In this document: positions 25,483 through 37,209 of the stretch, one piece after another
How positions within the stretch are numbered: the stretch's first letter is position 1
Layout: each line of letters starts with the position of its first letter
Source of the DNA: Austropuccinia psidii
Taxonomy: Eukaryota; Basidiomycota; Pucciniomycetes; Pucciniales; Sphaerophragmiaceae
Assembly (NCBI GenBank): GCA_023105745.1
Contig: JALGQZ010000011.1
Coordinates: forward strand, 42,996,698-43,060,697
Direction: 5' to 3'
Length of the DNA: 64,000 bases
Translations under genes and position numbers: made by a program
The notes under the pieces: generated by a model
What the model was told of the DNA's origin: nothing
Seen by the model: the letters and a program-made list of their open reading frames with translations, nothing else
Databases searched by the model: none

Positions 25483-26259
25483 GATACACAGGGACCATAT
25501 CTCCCTGATTCTTTCAGAATGCCATGACTGCCCCTATATGGGACACATGAGTGAAGACAGGACAAAAAAGAGGGTAAAAAGAACAGCTTGGTGGCCTCAA
25601 TGGGAGCAATAGATTAGTGAATACATCAATACTTGTGAAAGATGCCAGAAGGAAAGCAGGAAACATGGGAAGAAGTATGGGCTACTCCAACACATAGAGG
25701 AGTGCAAGCACCCATAGGAAACCATTTTAACATGAACTTGGTAACAGGAATTGTCCCAGGTGGCAAGAAAAACTTCAATCCTTGCCTAGTAATAGTAGAC
25801 AGATATAGAAAAAAGTTTCAGGTTCCTACCATTCCACAAAGAGGACACAGCTATAGACACAGCATTGATATTCTGGAATAACATCATAGATACATGTGAA
25901 GTCCCTGAAATAATCATTAGTGATAGGGACCCAAAGTTCACATCAGAGCTTTTGAATAACATCTATGACATTCTTGGAACTAAACCTGCATTTTCTACAG
26001 ATTACCATCCACAAAATAATGGACTAGCTGAAAGGATGATACAGAAAATGGGGGACATCATTAGGAGATTATTTGAATATGGAATTGAATACAAATGTAA
26101 TTAAGGATATTCCCACTATTGGTTCAGCCTTCTACCAGCAATAAAACTGGCTTAAAACACCAGCCAGCACTCTACCACAGGGAAATTGCCCTCACTGGTA
26201 GAGAAAAGGTGGAATCTCTTATTACCTGTGGATCACTTGAAGAAGAAACTTCTGAATAT
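25483..26259 (+). pseudogene. Gypsy-2 integrase zinc domain and catalytic core
   Basis: The HHCC domain is visible as CPYMGHMSEDRTKKRVK and YINTCERCQK in a frame broken by a stop. In the core, the first catalytic aspartate region reads FNMNLVTGIVPGGKKNFNPC, where the family has a D at the N before LVTG. The second aspartate ([12 protein letters not shown]) and the glutamate (NGLAERMIQ) remain. The block ends in GREKVESL and SEYCQ, where a reverse-oriented solo LTR-B is inserted. Integrase would join the cDNA to the host genome; this copy cannot. Confidence 0.85.
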
Positions 26260-27689
26260 TGTCAGGATGATACTATGATAAAGGTATAACTAGGCTAATT
26301 ACAACTTTAACTGTGTATGTGACACGGCAGAAAATGATTTAAAAAAGGTTTATAAAGGTTTATAATGAGATAAAAGGGTTCTACTATTGAGAAATAGTGG
26401 TGGTGAGCGCTATTGAGAACCCTGGGTGCAGGCTTTATCTGTTGGATTACAATAATAAAGTCTACAATAATTAAAGATTATAATTATACCTGATTATTTA
26501 ACCAAGAGTAAAACTGTTTTTGACAGTTTACTACGTAGGTTATTCAAGAGAAGGATGAGGAAAGGCTTTTGGCTGTGAAAAGCCCTCTTTTTATCCTAAA
26601 ATTGAGGTGGAAAGGCTGCTAGACCTTTCCACGTAGAGGAAGTGAAGATTTTTCACTCTCTATGACAGGCTTGTGGTTTGCAAACAGCCTGTATACCCTG
26701 TATTGGGCTCAGATGTGGTTTTGAAACCACATCTGGGCAGTTTTCACCAATACAGGGTGAAAATTTTCATCTGGGGACCTCACAGCCTGATTCTGATGTG
26801 TATGACACGTAGAATGCTGTACAGAAACTGTATGGGACCCCAGTATTGACTGACATATGAGGTATTGAAGTAAAAAAATGCTTCTTCGTCTATTTGACAC
26901 CTCATATTCATGGTTATGGGATATTATCCCATGGTAAGGCTGTATCTGACAGCAGGTGGGATTTTGACCTTAAAATGGTCATAACTCTGTCAGTTTTTGA
27001 GTAATCAAGCTCACAGTTGGTTCATTGAATAGCTCTGTATGAGCTCTACACAATGGTACCCAACTTGACATGGTTATCATTAAATATGACAAAGTTATCC
27101 CATGTACAAGTATTTTTGTACATTGGCGTGGTCTAGTCAAAAGCTGTATTAAGCTTGTTTGGCCAATAACTTCTGTTGTAGTTGAGTTATGAGGAAATGG
27201 ATGGCACCATCAGATAGCTCTTATTGTTCTCTTTCCAAAAAGACCCCACTTTGGGTATCTCACACTAAAACTGTAAAAGTTAGATGAGAGGTGAATGTTT
27301 TGTTCACCCTTATTTGGTCTGAATTTGACCATAACTCAAGTAATACTGGTGCTAGCTCAGTTTGGCTGGTACCATTGGATAGCCCTGGCTTAGAGCTTCA
27401 TTTTGAATACCCATTTGATGGGGTTAAGCCTCTCCTTCTAGATTTTAGATGAGAGGTGAAAATTAAGGTTTATGCTCAGCAATAACTTTGGGCAGGAATA
27501 ACTTTGTTATTTCTTGTCCTATGGTGATGGGACTTATATTTTCAGAAAGAGGTGAGTTTCCTCTTTCTTCTGATACCTTTTGAGCTAATTTGGCTCAGCT
27601 CCATGTTTTGGTGGTATTTTGGCTATACCATTGGTTTATGGTATTTTGGCTGTCATGCTTGTGCTCTGGTTTTGAGTCACAGGCTGACA
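26260..27689 (-). mobile_element. Solo LTR-B inserted in Gypsy-2 integrase
   Basis: A reverse-oriented LTR-B of 1,430 bp starts TGTCAGGATG and ends GGCTGACA, with an exact 5-bp duplication AATAT (26255-26259 and 27690-27694). The integrase C-terminal coding sequence is split exactly here. The copy retains the 26-bp palindrome at 26710-26735. It is in the opposite orientation to the host element's own LTRs. Confidence 0.9.
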
Positions 27690-28285
27690 AATATCCACCC
27701 CTAGGCCAAAGACTCTAATTTTATGTGGAAGAAGGTATTTGATACAGCTGCTAGATGCATAGCTGAGGTTAATGAATATAAAAAATAGAGGTATAACAAT
27801 ACCCACAAGGAACCATAATTCAGAGAAGGGGACCAGGTGTTAGTGTCTAAACTGAATTTCAACCACCTCAATGGGAAAAAGAATGAGAAGCCCATTTGTG
27901 GGACAATACACTATCATTAGATTGATAGGGAAAAATGCAGTGGAGGTCAGACTCACACAAGAATTCTCTAGGAAATACCCAGTGTTCCCAGTGAGTTTAG
28001 TAAAAACCTTACCACCAAAAACAATAGGAGAGGCTCCCCTCCAAGAACAAGAGCCACACTCAACATAATATAGTGGAAGTAGAGGACTCCCCTGGAGTAT
28101 TGAAAAGGATAATGAATGCCAGAAAGATCAGACTCAAGGGAAAAGAACATAGAGAATATTTGGTCCAATTGGAAAACAAGACAGCTGATAAAGACAAATG
28201 GTTGGCAGAGGATGCTGTACCAGATGGAGACCTTCACCTGAGGGAATTCAGAGCCTCTAGAAGGGCTGAACAGTCCCATAAATGA
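27690..28285 (+). pseudogene. Gypsy-2 integrase C-terminus and chromodomain
   Basis: The 5' part matches the integrase C-terminal segment (MWKKVFDTAARCIAEVNEYK, then REGDQVLVSKLNFNHLN and FVGQYTIIRLIGKNAVEVRL, a GPY/F-like module). From about 28073 a chromodomain follows: VEDSPGVLKRIMNARK, then KEHREYLVQLENKTADKDKW and LAEDAVPDGDL. Chromodomains of this class steer integration towards marked chromatin. A frame change separates the two parts, so the copy is dead, although the chromodomain itself is open to its stop at 28285. Confidence 0.83.
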
Positions 28286-28294
28286 TGGATCTTT

Positions 28295-28309
28295 TTTAGA
28301 GGGAGGGTA
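28295..28309 (+). promoter_or_regulatory. Polypurine tract of Gypsy-2
   Basis: A purine run (AGAGGGAGGG) ends immediately before the 3' LTR start. In Gypsy elements this resists RNase H and primes plus-strand synthesis. It supports the LTR boundary at 28310. Confidence 0.7.
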
Positions 28310-31300
28310 TTTCAGCCTGTGACTCAAAACCAGAGCACAAGCATGACAGCCAAAATACCATAAACCAATAGAAGAGTAAAATTACCACCAAAATATGGAG
28401 CTGAGCCAAAAAAAACTCAAAATTTATTTAAAGAAAGAGGAAAATTTCCTCTTTAAAATATACAACTCCCATAATCATAGGACAAATAATAACAAAATTA
28501 TTCAGGCTCAAAGCAGTTGTGGAGCATTAACCATGATTTTCACCTCTAATCTGAAATATAGAGAAAGAGGCTGAACGCCATCAAATGGGTGTTCAAATAA
28601 AAGCTATCAGTCAGTGATATTGTATGATACAAGACAAACTGAGCTAGCATAAAAACTACATAATTTATGGCCAAATCAAAGCCAAATAAGGGTAAATAAA
28701 ATATTCACCTCTCACCTAACATCTACATTTTTAGTGTGAGAGACTTAAAATGGGGAATTTTTGAAAATAGCACAATCAGCACTATCTGATGGTGCCATCC
28801 ATCTCCCCATAACTCATCTAGAACAAACGTTATGGAGAAAACAAGTTCTGTACAGGATTTGAGAAAAATCCATACTTCAATAATGGAAATTAAGCATGGT
28901 ATAGCTTTTTCATATTTATTGTTACCCATAATAAATGAGGTACTATTGTGTAGAACAAATACAGGGATACACCATGCGCCAACCTTGAGCTCAATATATT
29001 TAAAACTAACAAATCTATGGATGCTTTAAGGTAAAAATCCCACAGTTTTCCAATACACCTTTACTGTGGAATACTATTCCATATGTTTGATTATGAGGTG
29101 TCAATTAGACAAAGAAGCCTTTCTATCCTTAAATAACTCATAGCTCAGTCAATATGGGGTATAAATACAGGTTCTGTACAGAATTCTACACATCATACAC
29201 ATTGGAAGAGAGATGTGTGGTCCCCAGATGAAACTTTTCACCTTGTATTGGTGAAAACTGCCCAGATGTGGTTTCAAAACCACATATGAGCTCTATAAAG
29301 ACTATATAAAGGCTTTGTGAAAACCACAAGACAGTCCTTGGAAGTTAAGTATCTTCACCTCCTACATGTGAACTGGTCTAGAGGTCCTTTTCACCCATTT
29401 TTTTGATAAAAAGGGACATTTATCTTCCAAAAAGAGAAATTCTCATCCTCCTCTTAAATTCCTACATAGTACAGCTTTCAAAGACAGCTATACTATTGTA
29501 AGGTTTGTCTATGAAACTCTTGATAATAGTAATAATATCAAGAGTACTATGACTGTCCTCAGTAGAAAAAAATAATATAATAAAATATTATAACCACAAA
29601 TTTAAATATAATTATTAGAAATAATTATATATAAAAAAAATAAATTTAATTATTATTATAATAATATAATAAATTATAATTATTCTATTATTGTTATAGT
29701 CACTGACAGTTATAACAATAAGAAGTGTAAAGCTCTTAATGAGACAATTACACGTGGAAAATATAATATTTAACCACTTATAAATAATATAAATATTATT
29801 TATAAAAGAATTAAAACACACACTGTGCAGAAATAATTCTTATAGAGAAAAATTCTATATATAAAAAAAAACTAATACTAGACAAAAAAATATAGAATTT
29901 TTAGAGAAAACTTACTTATAAGATTTATTTAATATAATAAGTCAAACAACAACAGTTATAATATTAAATAATAATTATAAGTTAAAAACACGTCAAAAAT
30001 CAATAAATTTGAAGATAAAACAACTTTTTATAATATAAACTATGATTAAAGGGTTTTTTTAGAGTAATTTGTGGATTTTGAAAGATATTTAAGAAGATAA
30101 TTTTATATAATAAAATATATTATTGGTGATTACAACAATAATCTGAATTCTATGACTTCAATTCTTTAATTTAAATAAATAAAGAATAAAAATAACTTAA
30201 GAATTATTTTAATAATAAGATTTTATAAATAATAAAACTTTACCTGTTTAAATGTCTAATATGATTGGATTGATAATGAATGATGGACAAAAACAGTGAT
30301 GAAAAGACTCTTTTTATGTCTTCAGAGCAGCTCTCATGATTCATAATGGATGTAGAGGGCGTGCTCAGGTCAAAAATGAAAAACCATGCTTAAAAATAAA
30401 GTTCTTAACTTTTAGGCAACTTATTTTTCCTTCCAATTTAAAGTTACCAGTGTTATTCTTAACTCCAAGTAACTTTAATCCTCATTTAGCTTAACTATTT
30501 TAAGTTTTAATATAAAATAAGGTTATTTATATTAAATTTAATCACATGAACAACTTAAAATTAGAGTTTCAAGCAAAAATCTCTTAAACTCAATTTTTAA
30601 TTAATTTTTAAAGAAATCATAATTTTCTTTGAGTTTAATTAAAAGAGTAAATTTCCAGGCTAATTACCCAGGAAATTTATTTATAAAAGATACTTAAAAT
30701 TTAATTTATATATTGATAATATTAAATTGTAAGTTGTGTGAAACTTTCAAGCAAATCCATTAAGGATTGGATTTTTAATGAATTTTTGAAGTTATTGCTA
30801 TTTTTCCATGTAAAATAGCAAAACACACCAAACCTTAAGTTTTGATAAGGTTTTAATGCTTGAAACTTTAAAGTTTTAAGCTTATTTAAGGTTTTTAAGC
30901 TTAAATAAGCTCTGACAGTTCTTAAGACCTTGATTTCAAGCCTACATATTGGGATTTACCCTTTGGCAGCTTGAAATTCCTGTCCAATTTGGGATAAAAC
31001 CAGTTTAAACCTTAATGTTGGATCAAATTCTAATCTTAAAGTTTAAATAAGGTTGAAAATCCTCCAATACAGGTGGACAACCTTAATTGAATCCTTGCAG
31101 ATCCAAAAAGTTGGGTACCCCAGCTCTATTTGGTCTTTTTCCTTTGTCCCACCTTTCTGCGTGGATTTTGCCCTTTTATTTATTTAAAGCCATACTATGG
31201 CCTTAAACCCTTTTAAATTGAGCTCACGCAGGATTTACATTCTGTATGGCAAATCCTTAGCCAATTCAGTAAATATACACCACACCTCAATTTTAACTAA

Positions 31301-31909
31301 AATTTTGGTAAGTTTGCATAAACCTTATGCAACTTTAAATTTAAGCTTAATTAAGCTTAAATTTAACAATTTGAAAAAAATGTTAAAAAAGTTACATTGG
31401 TACAGTGAGATTCTTAAATCTTCCAATAACATAAAAAATAAGTGGTTTTGGGTATAACACCCTATGGGTGTACCCTAGGTTATTTTTGGTGTAGAATCCA
31501 AAAATGACATAATATTTATACCTTTGTTTATCCAAAAAAAAGTTATACTTATTTTTTAATATTTTTTATTTTAAATTCAACTAAAAAGTCTGTTTAAGAC
31601 AAAATTAACTGTTTATAAAATCATTTGTGGCCTTATGGGTATGTCATACATACCTCACAGGCTCACAACTATACTCTTGGAAAAGAGTCAGGTATACTGT
31701 AAAGCTAAGTATTGTAGTCTTTATTATAATAATCCAATGGGTAAATCTGCACCAAGGGCTTTCAATAGCGCTCACCACCACTATTTTTCCATAGTAAATC
31801 CCTTAAAATTTATTTTTGAAAGCTATTTTATAATTATAAATCCATGTCACAGTCATAGGTTGAGTTTTATATACCATTATTATCAATCCATAATAGACTC
31901 AGCCTGAAA
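28310..31909 (+). repeat. 3' LTR of Gypsy-2 (LTR-B), interrupted by LTR-A
   Basis: The LTR starts TTTCAGCCTGTGACTC, a mutated TGTCAGC end, and its last part (31668-31909) ends CAGCCTGAAA. It is split at 29497 by a solo LTR-A. Without the insert and one target duplication its length is about 1,424 bp, matching the 5' LTR. A TATATAAAG box lies near 29303. Many base differences from the 5' LTR indicate an old insertion. Confidence 0.83.
29497..31667 (-). mobile_element. Solo LTR, family LTR-A, copy 3
   Basis: The segment starts TGTAAGGTTTGTC and ends AGGCTCACA, with a 5-bp duplication ACTAT (29492-29496 and 31668-31672). It is nested in the Gypsy-2 3' LTR, so this LTR-A insertion is younger than Gypsy-2. 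The block around 31090-31160 (AGTTGGGTACCCCAGCTC and following) matches a block in copy 1 near 6100, confirming the family. At about 2.17 kb it is the longest of the four copies. Confidence 0.86.
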
Positions 31910-34900
31910 AATGTTTACTTTGTCCCAAAAGCTTATTTTATCTTTATTTCCATAAATTGAACACCAATCACAATAAATCATGTGTGTCTTTAGCCATTGG
32001 TAAACAATTTTGGAAGCTTCTTGTGACTCTCAGGTTCAAAAAATTACTTTCTAAATAAGACTCACTGAGTATAGTTATTGCTTTGTCTTATCCCTGATTC
32101 CCAATGTTTTCTTGGGGAATTGAAAGGAGCTAGTATTTAAATTTTTCAAAATTATAGATATACTCACTTTGACACCCTTTTCCAATGATAGAAATAACAT
32201 GAGCCATTTTCTGACTAAAAAATAATTTCTTTCCTTCTCACATAAAATCTAATATACCCAACAGCTCCAACATAAACCACTTGATAGGAATATATTATGA
32301 GCTTTTATTCAATTCATAAAAATTCTATCATTTAAAAAAGAATTCTTATATTCTACCATTGTGATGGGATAAATTTCAACTGAGGTTATTAATTTTTCGC
32401 ATTTTACAGAGAGCAATGAGTAAGCTTATGATAATTTTTCTAAATCAAAAACAGGTGAATTTACTACTACTCTTTTTTAAAAATAACACTGTTACAAATC
32501 AATTTCAAAATCATCTATTGAAATTATTTTTATGAACAAGAATCTTATTTGGATTAAAATTTTGTACTAAGCTCTGCATAATATAATAATCAGGAATCAA
32601 TTTTCAAGGCTTTTTATTCATAAATAACAATTTGGGGAAATCATTATTCAGATAAAAATTGGCTCTCTTCATATATACTTTAAATTTTCTCTTAATTATT
32701 TTTCCAAATATAATAATTTCTCTCAAAAGAAACTCTGAAATTGGTTTCACAATTATTCTTTTTTGTGATTTTTCTAAGATTATAGCTTAATTAAAATTGT
32801 AAAACTTTATGATGCATAATTATAATTTGAAATTTGAAATGGATATTTATAAAGTGGGGAGACTTCTCTTAAAGCATAGATGCACTTTTATATGTACAAT
32901 GGGATCCAATTTAAAAAAAAACATCAACACACTCCAAAACTCAATTAACCATAATATAAATTCAATTACTCTTGTAGATATTAAGCACTGAATCAATAAA
33001 TCCATAATAATACTCAAACAGAAATCTCTCATTTGGGAGTGAGAATAATATACTCAATTTAAAAACCTTCCCTTGAATAAATATATTAAAAATTTAGCTA
33101 TTATAATTTTTTTCAGAAAACTGTGGGTAGAATATTTAGATATGGGTTATCAGCTAAAAATAATTGCAAAGCTGTTATTTTTTCAATAAGCTCATTTAAT
33201 TTCTGAATTTCAAATAATTATGACATGATATGTGTTTCTCAATTCAAATTCTTTGAAAGAATATTATTCCAAAAATTATTTTCTCAGTTATTTTTAAGGA
33301 TTAATTACCTTCAAGTGTGGTTATAAGAAGAAACCTTTGAGCTCATTTTTCTTTTTCATTTTGAATATTAAGAGTATATTAAAAAATTCTCACTTTAGGA
33401 TTAATATATATTGATAGAATTAGTGATATCTAGCAAAGATAATGCTCAAATTATTAATCTCCTCAAAAGGAAATTGGCTGAGAATATTTGAGTTATTCAG
33501 TTCTCTTGGAGTTTTTGAATTAATCCTTTGAGAAAAACTTGTTTCAGAATCTTCAAAGTAATTCTATTGTAATTTGGAATATATTTCTGAATTATAGCTT
33601 AATTCAAGCTTTTGATTTGATTTTTTTTCTTAATTTATGTATTCTACCTCCATATATGTAATACTACACTTGGAAATTTCAATAATAATTAATATTCTCT
33701 TCTTTCCTTCAAAAAGTATTGCTAGAAATTCTCCCAAAAATGGAATATTTGAAGGTGAAAAGGTGGATCCTTAATTTATACAATTTTTCAAGACTAAATT
33801 AGTTTTCCATACATAAAAAACGGGAATTTCATTTTTAAAAGAATTTCTAATTTCAAGTTTTTTGTTTCTAAATGGGAAAAAATGTAAAAAAATTGAATTG
33901 TAATACTTTATCACAATTATTTGTTTTTATTGATTGGGAAAGAAATCCTGAAGTTAATTTAAGTCAATTGTTGAACCCATTTTTTGTTCCAAATCCCAGA
34001 GGAATGAATTATTTAATTATAGTTATTCTAAATCCCAGTTTAAGAGTTTCAAATATATTTTATGCAAAGAATCTTTGAAGCGGAAGATTTTTCAAATTTT
34101 GAGTAAGTATTACTATCATAAATGTCTCTATGTAAGATTTTTTAATCTTATAAAAGCTCTTTATATTTGTAAAAACACTTAGTATAAGCTCTCCAGCTAC
34201 TTGAGTAAAGTATAATCAAAGTTCCCTTTGAAGTTTCCTTAGAGTTTGTGAAATAGAATTCTGAGAAGTAGAACATTTTGTTTGCTATTCAAAATATTGT
34301 TTCCTACAGAAGGAAAAATATTCGAAAATGGCTCCTACAGACCTTTTTGTGATTCATTTTCTTTTCTTTGAAGCTTTGAATGAACCTTAAATTCACCTCC
34401 ATTCAAATCTGACTCAAAAATTTGTGGAACCCACCTTCACTGGCTGGATTGTGGTCAAGTTGGAAATTAATTGAATGTGGGATTGTTCAATAATCCATAA
34501 TTTTTATAAATTCATTAATTGAAAAAATTCTAAGTGTATACAAGGGGTTATTTGTTTGAATCACTGACATATAACTTAGATTAAAAGATTTCACAGAGAT
34601 ATCCCCTGAAATCTTATCAATAATCTCAAAGATAGGAATATACTTGGTATTTTAAAATATTTCAGCATCTTTAAAAGATGTTAAAATACAACCATAATAT
34701 TCTGAGTCAAATTTGGCTTCAATATTTTTTATTCAAAGGTTTTTATTACAAAAATATTTATTGTTTTTGATATATGTACAAATTACTACATCAGCATTCT
34801 TTGGTTTTTTTCTACCCTATTTTAAAAACTTTTCTTCTTTACATAATATTAATGGTATTTTTTACTTGATTTCTTCTTATATAATTCTTTGTCGTGTTAT

Positions 34901-35359
34901 TTCCCTATTTAACTAATATGATTCCAATGGAAATTATCCTTTTAATTTGTGTATGTGCTTTTGTAGCCATTTTTATTATGCTTTTTGGAATTTGATTTCA
35001 TTATTTTCTCATTTTGTTTTCTTTTTGAATTTTTAGCTGGTTTTGATGTTTTTATTTCATTATTTAACTTATTATCTTTTACCTTTTATTTGTACTTGTT
35101 TTTTGAAAATTTTCAGTAATTTTACTTTATTTTTCAATTGATTTTCATGTTTTTGTTACTTTTTCTTTTTTTCTTTTGTTATTTTTCCTTTTTTCAGATT
35201 TTTATTTTTATATTTTCTATTTTTTTGGGGGTATATTGGAAATACTCCAAATAAGTGTGAAAGAACTGATTTGGAGTCTTATTTGGCCATTTTGTTGCAA
35301 TAGTGCTATCAAAAACAAGTGTCCTTATTTAATTTTAAATTTTTCTTTTTTTTGGGGGG
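31910..35359. other. AT-rich non-coding region, no gene recognised
   Basis: The region is AT-rich with only short, low-complexity open frames. I see no recognisable domains, RNA genes or element boundaries. The last 400 bp are strongly T-rich on the plus strand up to the LTR-A insertion site. Confidence 0.45.
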
Positions 35360-35364
35360 CGGTG

Positions 35365-37204
35365 TGTAAGGTGTGGATATGAAACTTTGATTAAAAAATC
35401 AAGTACTTTTCCTGTCCTCAAAATTTGTATAAGGTAAAATTCAATTAAAAATAGTATGAAATATTATTTTTAAGAGAAAACACACCAATTTTATTGTTTA
35501 TAACCTTATTAGTATAAAACAATAATATTATAAAAATTTATTGTTTTACCAACAATAAAAATTTATCCAAAAAATACTCTACAAGAGATATTTTAAGGCT
35601 ACAAAAGAAATTTCTTCAAGAGCAATTTCAATTGGAATTAATTGAGCAAAGAACTGCAAGCAATTAATTAAAGAACAAAGTCTTTAAAAAGAATATTAAA
35701 GAGAAAACACACCCAAAAGTGACCAGAGTGAATTTGGAAACAAAGTGACAAAGTTTACAGTGATTAAAGATGCTTTAATTCACTTTTGGGGTGGTTCAGG
35801 GGTAAAAATGATTATAAGAGTTACAAACAATGATTATAATGATTTTTTCACGTGGCTAAATGGATTAAAATGATTTAAAAATGGTGGTTGGAATCTTTGA
35901 TTGATTGGTTTAACAGTGTTTAAACTAATTAATAAAAGGAAAAGATTCTAACATGAAGAGAAAAGTGGGGTAAAGAAGACATTCTTTTATAGCCATCAAT
36001 TCTCTTACTCCAAAAGTAAATTTTACTGTTGTCAGTCGTGAAAAACAGTCTGACAACAGAAAAGCCAATTATGGCATCATTGAACCCTGGTTTAGACCAA
36101 AAAGGGCTGGTTTAAGCCATTTTTAGCCATTTTTAGCCATTTTAGACCCTTAAATCAGCCATTACTATAGCAATACCAGGCCTAGAGCCTTCAAAACACG
36201 TCAGAATGTGTGTAAGAGGCGTAGAAACTAGATAAGACTGTTTTTACTATGGTTGTTTTATCTTAAGGGTAGTTTTACCCTCTTGGCAACAGCTAAAACT
36301 ACCCCAGTTGGTATCAAAACCTCATCATCAATTGAGTCCACAGACCCTGTAACTCACATCCAGGCCAAAAGTGATGAGCTTTTGCGTGAATTTTGACATC
36401 CCACGCCTGTCAGCAAGGATTTTGGGGGTCTAGCTCCCCCTTAGAGCTGGAGTTCCTTTTCCCCCCCAAATTTAATCTTTCCAATTTATTTTTCCTTTAA
36501 TTCCTCATCATGTATTATACTTATAATTTACATATGTAATTCAATTCAATTGTACAGTACAATACAGTAATAATTGACACCTCATATGTAAATCAAAGTT
36601 CACTTATGTAATACACACACACATTTTGACATTTCAATTGAATTCAATTGAAAATACTTCAATTCCTCATAACTTCTAAACTAAACACAACACCTCAATT
36701 TTAACACAAAAATTGATGGTTAACACCACATGTGGTGTGAGTTAAATTAAGGTTTTGAGGGTTTTCACCTTTTGTATTGAAAATACTAAAAACTTAATTT
36801 AAGCTTATTTAGAGTTGAGTTACAAGAATTTCACTCAGAGGTGACCCCACCTGATTTTTTATGAGGAATCCAATGGTGAAATAATTTTTATGTATTTATT
36901 TATTGGATAAAAAGTTATAATAATTTTTATTTAACTTTTTTCCAAATTTATTTATTTTTTCACAGTTTTGTTAAAATTTCATTTTTACCTAAATTTTTCA
37001 AGTATAAATGTAATTTTATACTTATAAAATTTAATGTATTTTTATTTTTAAATTGTAATTAATTTTTTCATTTTTAATATAATTTTATATTTATATTTTG
37101 ATTTTCATTTTAATAATATAAATAAATTTCTTTTATTTATATTAATATGTTATTTTTTATATTTGTGGTCTTTTGGGTATATGAAATTACCTCTAAGGCT
37201 CACA
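35365..37204 (-). mobile_element. Solo LTR, family LTR-A, copy 4
   Basis: The segment starts TGTAAGGTGTGGAT and ends AAGGCTCACA, with an exact 5-bp duplication CGGTG (35360-35364 and 37205-37209). A TATA-like TTTTATAG near 35986 is on the minus strand. It is the shortest of the four copies (1,840 bp). Confidence 0.87.
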
Positions 37205-37209
37205 CGGTG

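Larger units (their letters stand above)
12931..31909 (+). mobile_element. Gypsy-2: old Ty3/Gypsy chromovirus with nested insertions
   Basis: The element has paired LTR-B ends (12931-14345 and 28310-31909), gag, protease, RT, RNase H, integrase and a chromodomain in that order on the plus strand, then a polypurine tract next to the 3' LTR. Four solo LTRs interrupt the internal region (15272-16686, 16934-19362, 23458-25482, 26260-27689) and a fifth interrupts the 3' LTR (29497-31667). Subtracting them leaves about 6.6 kb internal, a normal Gypsy length. The LTRs have diverged visibly and every coding block has stops or frameshifts, so the element is dead. No matching target duplication is visible at its outer ends (AGTTG before, AATGT after). 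The protein type resembles polyproteins I remember from Austropuccinia psidii. Confidence 0.88.

Noticed and set aside
31635..31907. 90-codon open frame
   Set aside because: It spans the junction of LTR-A and LTR-B, so it is an accidental fusion.
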